IMG/VR virus record: IMGVR_UViG_3300022745_000061
Location: 1-44,035 of that record
Length of the DNA: 44,035 nucleotides
DNA from: a virus
Reading direction: 5' to 3' (one strand)
The notes beneath the pieces are model-generated. The model made no database searches. It saw only the letters and a program-made list of their open reading frames with translations, and was not told the DNA's origin. Below, piece after piece: positions 14,827-20,597 of this stretch (its first letter is position 1; each line of letters opens with the position of its first letter). The position numbers and the translations under genes are program-made.

Positions 14827-15278
14827 AGTTCTATCTCGCAGGCCCGATGACTGGCGAGCCCCTGTGGGGCTTCCAAGCGTTCGAGGATGCCTACTGGCAC
14901 CTGCGGCGTTCACACCCCGATTGGGATGTGGTCAGCCCCCACAACATCGACATCGAGACGGGCCGTGTTCACACTACCTGTCGTCCGCATGGTGGGAACA
15001 ACCCGCAGCGGGTGTTCACCGACGTGCAGTTGAGCGACAAGTTCGACTGGAACGAGACGCTCCTTCTCGACATGAAGGAGATCCTCGACTGCGACGGTAT
15101 CGTGCTTCTCGCAGGATGGCACAAGAGCAAGGGTGCCAGCTACGAGTTGGTCACCGCAGCGATGGCTGGGAAAACCATCTACGACTACGCTTATGGTGCT
15201 GTGCTTGCATGGCAGCCGTGGCGAGTCGAGCGCCTGCTCGAAGACGTGCAGTTCTGGGCGCAGGACAGGGCGCGATAA
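14823..15278 (+). CDS. DUF4406 / nucleoside 2-deoxyribosyltransferase-like protein
   Basis: A 151-aa protein. KFYLAGPMTGEP at the N terminus, the AFEDAYWHLR helix, DWDVVSP, and the C-terminal LDCDGIVLLAGWHKSKGASYE block match DUF4406, a Rossmann-like relative of nucleoside deoxyribosyltransferases. Family members may act on nucleotides or nucleotide sugars; the exact substrate is unknown. The GTG start forms a 4-base overlap and follows GAAGGAAGTGAA. Position after the primase suits nucleotide metabolism. Confidence 0.75.
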   Translation: MKFYLAGPMTGEPLWGFQAFEDAYWHLRRSHPDWDVVSPHNIDIETGRVHTTCRPHGGNNPQRVFTDVQLSDKFDWNETLLLDMKEILDCDGIVLLAGWHKSKGASYELVTAAMAGKTIYDYAYGAVLAWQPWRVERLLEDVQFWAQDRAR

Positions 15279-15643
15279 TGCCGTACATCAAGCAAGACCG
15301 ACGTGAGCATCTCGACGGGTTGGACGCACCCGACTGCGAAACCGCAGGCGAGCTGAACTACGTGTTCACGCAAACGATGTTCGACTGTTACCCAGACGTG
15401 AACCTGGCGTCGGCGTTCATCTCTGACGAGATCAACAACTACCGCCTCGCTCATGGCGAGTCGTACCAGACGTACAACGACATCATGGGGGCGCTGCACT
15501 GCGCCACCTACGAGCGCATCCGTCGCACAGGCGATCACACCTTCGACAGCGTGATTGCTCACCTGATGGCTGACCTGTACGTGGACTGGATTGCTCCGTA
15601 CGAGGACAAGAAGATCACCGAGAACGGCGATGTCTACGCATGA
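15278..15643 (+). CDS. DUF6899-like protein
   Basis: A 121-aa acidic helical protein beginning MPYIKQDRREHLD with AGELNYVFT soon after, as in the DUF6899-type proteins of phages. The ATG overlaps the preceding TAA. Its last codons (DVYA) overlap the start of the HNH gene. The role is unknown. Confidence 0.65.
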   Translation: MPYIKQDRREHLDGLDAPDCETAGELNYVFTQTMFDCYPDVNLASAFISDEINNYRLAHGESYQTYNDIMGALHCATYERIRRTGDHTFDSVIAHLMADLYVDWIAPYEDKKITENGDVYA

Positions 15644-16080
15644 AGCGTCGTCCTTGCAGCAAGTGCGGACGCAACCGAGCGGAACGCTTTTTCAGCGGGC
15701 CGCGAGGGCGGGTCTGTTCGTCCTGTCGGCGGAAGCGAGTCGCCTCCACTGGCAAGGACGCAAGGCTGCAAGCCACCTACGGGATTACGCTGGAAGAGTG
15801 GGAAGCCATCTTGGATTCCCAGGGTGGGGTATGCGGAATCTGCGGTGGTACACGGACGATGTACGACACGGATCACGATCATCAAGTGGAGAAGTTGCTT
15901 CGTTCACAAGGCATATCGGACTTGGAAGCAACGCGAATGAGTGTGAGGGGGCTCCTGTGCAAGACCTGCAATCGTCGCCTGCTGCCAGCGGCGAAGGACG
16001 ATCCCGAGAGACTGCAAGCGGCGATACGCTATCTCGAATCGCCGCCAGCCTCAGCGATCATCTTGGATTCCCTGGCGTGA
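15640..16080 (+). CDS. HNH / endonuclease VII-type nuclease 1
   Basis: A 146-aa zinc nuclease. CSKC (6-9) and CSSC (26-29) form an N-terminal zinc ribbon. CGICGG, then DTDHDHQ and RGLLCKTCNRRL, match recombination endonuclease VII, a Holliday-junction and branched-DNA nuclease of the His-Me finger group. Free-standing genes of this type can also act as homing endonucleases. It starts in an ATGA overlap with the DUF6899-like gene and ends in a GTGA overlap with the next. Its end (DSLA) resembles the upstream gene's end (DVYA) only weakly. Confidence 0.85.
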   Translation: MKRRPCSKCGRNRAERFFSGPRGRVCSSCRRKRVASTGKDARLQATYGITLEEWEAILDSQGGVCGICGGTRTMYDTDHDHQVEKLLRSQGISDLEATRMSVRGLLCKTCNRRLLPAAKDDPERLQAAIRYLESPPASAIILDSLA

Positions 16081-16193
16081 GGCCACAGGGAGTTGGCAAG
16101 CCACGCTCGTACAAGTGCCCTGCCTGTCAGGTTATGGGTGTCGGTGACGAGTGCTGGTACTGCGGCACGAACGCAATCATCAGGTCCAACTGA
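16077..16193 (+). CDS. 38-aa zinc-ribbon microprotein
   Basis: Begins at a GTG overlapping the nuclease stop. CPAC and CWYC, 10 residues apart, make a four-cysteine zinc ribbon that occupies most of the protein. The TGA overlaps the next ATG. It could bind a nucleic acid or a polymerase subunit; no target can be read from sequence. Confidence 0.6.
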   Translation: MRPQGVGKPRSYKCPACQVMGVGDECWYCGTNAIIRSN

Positions 16194-16654
16194 TGTCGTA
16201 CAAAGACCAGGACTGGAGCGTGCGGGAACGTGACTTGGGCGACGAAGCCGAGGGTCAGTTCATCCGATGGTGCGAAGAGCGGGACATCAACTGCGTGCGG
16301 TACGGTCTGGAACGTCCGCCGCTGCAGATGTACAAGCTACCCGCGAGACTTCGCTACACTCCAGACTTTCTTCTCACCAACGGTTTCTGTGAAGTCCAAG
16401 GCTTTGGGCGGGATCAGACATTCAAGCTGAAGCTCGACAAGCATGGCGCGCTGCACTGGTGGAACGACCTTCACCCCGTGTGGCTGTACATCTGGGACTC
16501 GCACTACCACAGGGACTGCGTGATCCACCTACTCGACTTCGACAAGCTGTTGGCTCACGCCAACATCCAGATGTTCGCAGAGGGCAAGACGTACTTCGCA
16601 CTGCCTGGTGACTTCCTCTTTGCTCACGGGCAGGAGCGCATCAGTGCCCCGTAA
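16193..16654 (+). CDS. PD-(D/E)XK-type nuclease-like protein
   Basis: A 153-aa protein. An N-terminal helix with AEGQFIRWCEE, then RYTPDFLL and, ten residues on, CEVQGFG, follow the E, PD and ExK order of small PD-(D/E)XK nucleases such as phage Holliday-junction resolvases. Gln stands where Lys is usual (EVQ), a change that may still permit catalysis. Aromatic strands follow. It sits between zinc-ribbon and sigma-like genes. The product may process replication or recombination intermediates. Confidence 0.6.
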   Translation: MSYKDQDWSVRERDLGDEAEGQFIRWCEERDINCVRYGLERPPLQMYKLPARLRYTPDFLLTNGFCEVQGFGRDQTFKLKLDKHGALHWWNDLHPVWLYIWDSHYHRDCVIHLLDFDKLLAHANIQMFAEGKTYFALPGDFLFAHGQERISAP

Positions 16655-17021
16655 CCGTGAGCGGCCGATCAACCCGCAGGAGAAAGTGTTCGATGGAGAG
16701 TTCCTCGATGACTACCCAGCCGTCTTCCCACGCCGTCCGTCTACGGCGATGGAAGCGCTTCTTGAGGCCCCGATACACCGCGAGCCTGAACGATCACGAG
16801 AAGACTACGATGTGCTACGAGAGACCTTGGGGGCTGCCATTGACGGTCTGCCTGAGGATGAGCGGACCGTCTTCGAGGGTATCTTCATGGAGCGTGCAAC
16901 CTTTCGCGTTCTTGCGGAACGCTTGGACGTTGGAGTGGCGACGATCGACCGACTGAAGGAACGTGCCCTCGCTCTGCTTCAGGCAGAGCTGGATGGTAAG
17001 GTGGACGAATGGTTGAACTGA
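16644..17021 (+). CDS. Sigma-70 region-4-like protein
   Basis: A 125-aa protein with a disordered N-terminal part (1-55) and a C-terminal domain (about 68-118) reading LPEDERTVFEGIFMERATFRVLAERLDVGVATIDRLKERALALL in short segments typical of sigma region 4: a helix, then the helix-turn-helix that reads a -35 element. Regions 2 and 3 are absent. It could be a co-activator or adaptor binding the RNA polymerase beta flap, as T4 gp33 does, or a sigma-like regulator. It is a candidate reader of the GGAACA elements before the late genes. The GTG start follows CAGGAG. Confidence 0.65.
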   Translation: MPRNRERPINPQEKVFDGEFLDDYPAVFPRRPSTAMEALLEAPIHREPERSREDYDVLRETLGAAIDGLPEDERTVFEGIFMERATFRVLAERLDVGVATIDRLKERALALLQAELDGKVDEWLN

Positions 17022-17218
17022 CACAGGCAGACCTGTACTCGATGGAAGCTCTGTTGGGTAAACTGAACGAGTTCTCGCGTTCTTATGGCGACACCGTGCG
17101 CCCCTCAGGAGCGGCACGGTTCTTTGTAGGTGACGATGCTCTTGAAGTGCAGTGCGAGTACATCGTGACCTCGTCTGATGAGGACCGCACCTGCGGACAC
17201 TGGAGGGTAGTGATTTGA
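17009..17218 (+). CDS. Small protein, unknown function
   Basis: A 69-aa protein overlapping the sigma-like gene by 13 bases. It has an N-terminal helix and a strand-rich second half (ARFFVGDDALEVQCEYIV, HWRVVI). Its TGA overlaps the TTG start of the next gene. No family is recognised. Confidence 0.65.
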   Translation: MVELTQADLYSMEALLGKLNEFSRSYGDTVRPSGAARFFVGDDALEVQCEYIVTSSDEDRTCGHWRVVI

Positions 17219-17682
17219 CCGAAGTGCGCACGACAAGCGCAAGTGGAGGAGCGAAAGGTGTCAAGCCCCAAGAGATCGCTTGGATCGACCCGAAGTCGAT
17301 CCTGGAAGTTGCCGAAGTCGCAGAGATGGGTAAGAGTAAGTACGGAGACCACAACTACCGAGCTGGATACGAGTGGTCGAAGTGTTACAACGCGCTCCAT
17401 CGGCATCTTGCTGCCTTCTGGGGCGGCGAGGATCGTGACCCTGAGAGCGGTCTCCCCCACGTCGCTCATGCGGCTTGGCACTGCCTCGCGCTCCTTACCT
17501 TCATGCGAGAGCACCCCGAGTACGACGACCGCTACAAGCCGATGATGACGCCGTTCACGGAGATCATGAAGTCGGCAAGTGGCAGCATGTTTCCGAACGA
17601 CGCGACCTCGCCGTTTCACAACATTGCTGATCCGCTTCCTCACCTGACCGACGACGACTACCGAAGGGACATGCCAGCTTGA
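17215..17682 (+). CDS. dATP/dGTP diphosphohydrolase-like (MazG-like fold) protein
   Basis: A 155-aa protein with the pattern of phage dATP/dGTP diphosphohydrolase domain proteins (the DUF5664/PF18909 group, from memory): GGAKG at the N terminus, then an AEVAEMGKSKYGDHNYR helix, ALHRHLAAFWGGEDRDPESG and HVAHAAWHCLALLTF. The Glu, Asp and His residues would hold Mg2+. Such enzymes hydrolyse purine dNTPs and change nucleotide pools. The TTG start makes a 4-base overlap. It ends RRDMPA, which the downstream HNH gene repeats at its own end. Confidence 0.75.
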   Translation: MTEVRTTSASGGAKGVKPQEIAWIDPKSILEVAEVAEMGKSKYGDHNYRAGYEWSKCYNALHRHLAAFWGGEDRDPESGLPHVAHAAWHCLALLTFMREHPEYDDRYKPMMTPFTEIMKSASGSMFPNDATSPFHNIADPLPHLTDDDYRRDMPA

Positions 17683-18002
17683 TCTTGGATCGAGCGGCAC
17701 ATGCTCGTGAGTACCGCAAAACGCGAGCTTACGATCATGCCCGTACCTCTCGGCTCAACGAACGTAAGGCATGGTTCAAGGCCCTCAAGGCCAAACTGGC
17801 CTGCGTTGATTGTGGTTACAACGCCCATACAGAGGCGTTGGACTTCGACCACATTGAACCGACCAACAAAACACACAACGTAGCCTCAATGGTTTGCAAC
17901 AACTTCTCAAAAGAGAAGATCCTAGCGGAGATCGCTAAGTGTGAAGTGGTCTGCGCTAACTGCCATCGCGTACGAACCGCTAACAGAAGGATGCCCGCAT
18001 GA
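17679..18002 (+). CDS. HNH endonuclease 2 (probable mobile gene)
   Basis: A 107-aa HNH protein: CVDCG (about 43-47), DFDHIEP (about 56-62) and CEVVCANCHR carry the zinc cysteines and the catalytic His-Asn-His type residues. The TTG start overlaps the upstream gene's TGA, and its own TGA overlaps the next ATG. It ends RRMPA, nearly the same as the upstream gene's RRDMPA, but with different codons for Pro, Ala and the first Arg. This suggests insertion into the 3' end of the upstream gene with replacement of that end. Confidence 0.8.
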   Translation: MILDRAAHAREYRKTRAYDHARTSRLNERKAWFKALKAKLACVDCGYNAHTEALDFDHIEPTNKTHNVASMVCNNFSKEKILAEIAKCEVVCANCHRVRTANRRMPA

Positions 18003-18292
18003 CTGACGAAACCATCGAGATCGTAGACCCTCTCACTGAGTTGCGTAACGCCAACTCCGAGCTGGTCAACCAGATCCACGCCGAGGGCATGGGCCTCGAC
18101 TCGCAGGTTGGTATTCACCTGCGGCTCGACACTCTCATCGACCTGCTGCTGCCGCCTGGCACGCCGTTCCGTCACCTGTGGGAGCTTGAGTCGGAGCGCC
18201 GTTTCAACGGGCTCTTGACTGAGGCGGTCAGCCAGGCCCGTCAGGCCAAGCTGACGCAGGGAGTCGACAAGGTCAAGCTGGAGAGCGTGTGA
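17999..18292 (+). CDS. Protein of unknown function
   Basis: A 97-aa helical protein (about 10-30 and 60-85) with LIDLLLPPGTPFRHLWELE in the middle, a pattern seen in small actinophage proteins of unknown role. The ATG lies in an ATGA overlap with the HNH gene, probably the original overlap with the dATP/dGTP hydrolase-like gene. Its TGA overlaps the next ATG. Confidence 0.65.
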   Translation: MTDETIEIVDPLTELRNANSELVNQIHAEGMGLDSQVGIHLRLDTLIDLLLPPGTPFRHLWELESERRFNGLLTEAVSQARQAKLTQGVDKVKLESV

Positions 18293-18468
18293 TGTTGGAT
18301 TGGGTCAACGACCACGCCCCCGAACTGCTTGTGGCCTTCATGGTTGTGCTGCTTGTGGTGCTCGTCATCATCGCTATCAACGGCGATCCCGACACGTCCT
18401 GCAAGCATCCGATCACTACGTGGGTTCTGACCAACAACAGCATGATTCCTGTGGTTTCCTGCGGATGA
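18292..18468 (+). CDS. 58-aa single-pass membrane protein
   Basis: An N-terminal amphipathic segment and one very hydrophobic helix (about 10-29, ELLVAFMVVLLVVLVIIAI), followed by a short polar tail with two cysteines. The ATG overlaps the preceding TGA and the TGA overlaps the next ATG. A holin-like role is possible, but the amidase lies in the opposite, late operon, so an early membrane role is as likely. Confidence 0.6.
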   Translation: MLDWVNDHAPELLVAFMVVLLVVLVIIAINGDPDTSCKHPITTWVLTNNSMIPVVSCG

Positions 18469-18839
18469 AGAAGCAGTACGAGAGGGTCGTCAAGACCCTC
18501 ATGGAAATCATCGAGGAATGGGAACCACGGCTTGACCTGCCTGGCATCACCGTGCGGCACAAGTTCCACGAGACCACGCTCGACCCGAGCAACCCCGACC
18601 AAACGGCCGCGGTCTGCACGACCAAGTGGGAGTACCGAACAGCCAACATCGACTGGTATCTCCCGAACCTGTGTGATCAGGACGAACAGGATCTAGAGCA
18701 GATCGTCGTACACGAGTACTGTCACGTGCTCAACGCTCCCGTTGAAGCACACACATCAGCGGCGAACAGTAAGTTCTGCGAGATTGCAGCAGAAAACGTC
18801 GCCCGAGCATTGCTGAAGGTACGCCATGGACACGATTGA
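18465..18839 (+). CDS. HExxH-type metallopeptidase-like protein
   Basis: A 124-aa protein with HEYCH (residues 83-87), the zinc-binding His-Glu-x-x-His motif, in a helix preceded by EDLEQIVV-type sequence, as in SprT-like and other small zincin proteins. A third ligand may be H91 or later residues; I cannot place it. An alternative is a structural protein with a decayed site. The ATG is in an ATGA overlap with the membrane protein gene. Confidence 0.6.
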   Translation: MKKQYERVVKTLMEIIEEWEPRLDLPGITVRHKFHETTLDPSNPDQTAAVCTTKWEYRTANIDWYLPNLCDQDEQDLEQIVVHEYCHVLNAPVEAHTSAANSKFCEIAAENVARALLKVRHGHD

Positions 18840-18999
18840 CCCGATCCCCGTTCAGGTCTCGCTCGCCATTTATGGGATGCTGAAGCACGGCCTCGATCTT
18901 GACGAGGCCGCTCGCCTCGCCGCCCTGTGTACACCCGTGGGAGCACCGCTCCTGAGTCGAGTGCAAGCCCTGTTTCTGATGTACGATGCTTTCGTCTAA
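18826..18999 (+). CDS. Small helical protein
   Basis: A 57-aa mostly helical, hydrophobic protein starting 14 bases inside the peptidase-like gene. It is the last plus-strand gene before the convergent junction. No family is recognised. Confidence 0.6.
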   Translation: MDTIDPIPVQVSLAIYGMLKHGLDLDEAARLAALCTPVGAPLLSRVQALFLMYDAFV

Positions 19000-19051
19000 C
19001 CAAAACAAGCCCAACGACCCCGAAGAGGGATCGTCAGGCTGTTCTGTGCGA

Positions 19052-19069
19052 AGGACGCCAAAGCGTCCT
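19052..19069. terminator. Hairpin at the convergent junction
   Basis: A perfect 7-bp stem AGGACGC/GCGTCCT with a CAAA loop, between the last plus-strand gene (stop at 18999) and the last minus-strand gene (stop at 19085). It can act on transcripts from either side, and the position strongly supports a bidirectional terminator, although T tracts are short. Confidence 0.6.
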
Positions 19070-19084
19070 AGCGGGGGTGACTGT

Positions 19085-19249
19085 CTACGGCTTCTTGCCG
19101 CCGCGAGTCACGATCTTCGTGTTCGCGAAGTGCGGCACAAGGCCACCGCGGCCCATCGGGGACTTGCCCCCACGAGCGGTGCCCTTGCCAGTGACACGCT
19201 GCTTCATCGGAGCAGCGGTCGACTTGCCCTTGGAGATGCTGGTCTTCAT
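19085..19249 (-). CDS. Small very basic Gly/Lys-rich protein
   Basis: A 54-aa protein with about one third Lys, Arg and Gly and almost no acidic residues. It starts with ATG after AAGGAA and directly abuts the stop of the membrane gene upstream. It is the last gene of the late operon. A nucleic-acid-binding or lysis-accessory role is possible, but nothing specific is seen. Confidence 0.6.
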   Translation of the reverse strand: MKTSISKGKSTAAPMKQRVTGKGTARGGKSPMGRGGLVPHFANTKIVTRGGKKP

Positions 19250-19408
19250 TTACAGTTCCTTCGGTAGAGCGTTCGGCGTACCGTACACGCCGAGTGCCGT
19301 CAGAATGGTGACGGCGTAGGTGAACCACGGCTCCGCTGCGTAGCGGACCGATCCGATGGTCACGAGCGCACCGACGAGTGCGACGATCCCCTTGCGGTAC
19401 TGGCCCAT
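19250..19408 (-). CDS. Holin-like small membrane protein
   Basis: A 52-aa protein beginning MGQYRKGIVALVGALVTIG, with two hydrophobic segments (about 7-20 and 28-45) separated by a short polar turn. Small proteins that begin this way are common next to the endolysin in actinophages, and a holin or lysis-membrane role is likely. It lies two genes after the amidase in the late operon. Confidence 0.6.
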   Translation of the reverse strand: MGQYRKGIVALVGALVTIGSVRYAAEPWFTYAVTILTALGVYGTPNALPKEL

Positions 19409-19516
19409 TCAGGTGCCTTTCTGGCTGTGTCGGTGGACGAGGGTATCGAATGCTATGTAGGCGATGCCAAAAGCAATCGCCCCCGTGCGGTTAGCGAGTC
19501 GCCGCAATGTACGCAT
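19409..19516 (-). CDS. 35-aa membrane microprotein overlapping the amidase
   Basis: A 35-residue peptide: basic N terminus (MRTLRRLANR), a hydrophobic helix (about 11-26, TGAIAFGIAYIAFDTL) and a basic tail. Its ATG lies inside the amidase 3' end in another frame, and its TGA ends just before the next ATG. Position between amidase and holin-like genes supports a lysis role, such as a second holin or antiholin. Confidence 0.5.
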   Translation of the reverse strand: MRTLRRLANRTGAIAFGIAYIAFDTLVHRHSQKGT

Positions 19517-20222
19517 TGGTACGCAGCTTCTGGACGCCCTTCTTCATCTCGGCGTCAGTCGCGGTGCCATCGTTCTGCCAACCATCGCGGAAGAAGCCCC
19601 ACCCCGTGTGGAGATCCTGGATGAGCTGCTCGATATGGGCAACCTTGTTCTCAATATCCTGAAGCCGCAGCTTCTCTTCGGCAGTCAACTCGTCATCCTC
19701 CGATGGGATAGCAGTCGTGGGGTTCGCACACCACGCTGCGATTTCGTCGCCAGGGCAGTTGGTCACATACTGACCAAACCCCGCCGCTGTGTTCGGGTTG
19801 TTCCAGAAGCGGTGTGGGTGGATTGGCGCAGCCGCCCCACCAACCACATGCTGAGCACGTAGACTCAGGATTGCGTTCTTGGCTGCATCAGTGAACGGAA
19901 CGTCTCCATCTCCGTTGTCGAGATAGCACACAGCCAGGGATGTCGCATTGCCGACTCCCTGCGCTCCTGATCTCGCTCCAGGGATTCGTCCTTCGTAGAT
20001 GTTGCCATGATAGTCAACCAGGTAGTTGTAATCGATGTCGCTCAGCCCTTTGCCGAACGCATGTTCCTGAATCGACTTCACTGTCGCAAGGTAGTCGGGC
20101 TTCTCGCCCACTACCGCACCAACCGCGTGAACGGTCAGACTGTTAGGCAGACCAGCTGCCCATCCCTGAGGAGCTGACTTCGGGGCCGAAGCCCCCCACG
20201 CTGCACGGTTGTAGTAGACCAT
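19491..20222 (-). CDS. Endolysin: N-acetylmuramoyl-L-alanine amidase
   Basis: A 243-aa protein. Residues 1-165 form an amidase_2/PGRP-type domain: AWGAS near the start, H32 in LTVHAVG, IDYNYLVD (about 63-70), H135/H137 and C156 in TNCPGDE as likely zinc and catalytic residues. It cuts the bond between peptidoglycan glycan and stem peptide at lysis. The C-terminal part (about 175-243) has a coiled coil (EEKLRLQDIENKVAHIEQLI) instead of a classical wall-binding repeat. Its ATG follows an AGGGGG site inside the P1 promoter-like element. Confidence 0.9.
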   Translation of the reverse strand: MVYYNRAAWGASAPKSAPQGWAAGLPNSLTVHAVGAVVGEKPDYLATVKSIQEHAFGKGLSDIDYNYLVDYHGNIYEGRIPGARSGAQGVGNATSLAVCYLDNGDGDVPFTDAAKNAILSLRAQHVVGGAAAPIHPHRFWNNPNTAAGFGQYVTNCPGDEIAAWCANPTTAIPSEDDELTAEEKLRLQDIENKVAHIEQLIQDLHTGWGFFRDGWQNDGTATDAEMKKGVQKLRTNAYIAATR

Positions 20223-20591
20223 TTATCCCCCTATAGAGAGGCTGTTTTGTTCCGCCAACTCAGCTTCAGTGGGGAAATCGTAGCGTAGGCCCAAGTGCTC
20301 GTAGAGTGGCTTTACCCGCTCTTCGTCCAGAATGTAGTGGGCGTGCGCCAACGCCACTTGCTCGGCGTGGCGCAAATCGTCAACCCTCTCCTTCTCAGCA
20401 AGCCTGGCCTTCACTTCGCCCTGGTTCTCCAGGGCCTTGGCGACCATGTCCGCTACCGAACCCTCGCCGTTGGTGGAGCCCAGGTGGCGCTTGATGATGA
20501 AACCAAGGATTGTCGGCACCGTGGCGGCGATGACCAGAAACAACCCGATGATGATCTGAATGACGGTATCATGCCCGATGTCGATTTCCAT
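20223..20591 (-). CDS. Membrane protein with coiled-coil tail (holin candidate)
   Basis: A 122-aa protein with one N-terminal transmembrane helix (about 10-33, VIQIIIGLFLVIAATVPTILGFII) and a charged helical tail (about 45-105). This layout fits class III-type or XhlA-like lysis proteins and many phage membrane proteins next to endolysins. The gene sits directly before the amidase. The last codons carry the P1 element. Confidence 0.65.
   Translation of the reverse strand: MEIDIGHDTVIQIIIGLFLVIAATVPTILGFIIKRHLGSTNGEGSVADMVAKALENQGEVKARLAEKERVDDLRHAEQVALAHAHYILDEERVKPLYEHLGLRYDFPTEAELAEQNSLSIGG
20225..20255 (-). promoter_or_regulatory. Late promoter-like element P1 (before the endolysin)
   Basis: Read on the minus strand: GCGGAACAAAA, ten bases, then ATAGGGGG directly before the endolysin ATG. 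It shares the GCGGAACAAAA block and the CTATAGGGG-like block with P2 to P5. The GGGGG also serves as ribosome-binding site. It lies inside the 3' end of the upstream gene, giving the lysis genes their own promoter. Confidence 0.6.
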
Positions 20592-20597
20592 CGCAAA

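Noticed and set aside
17215-17682. 2-aminoadenine (Z) genome
   Set aside because: Only a hydrolase-like enzyme is present; no PurZ-like adenylosuccinate synthetase homologue or matching polymerase was seen.
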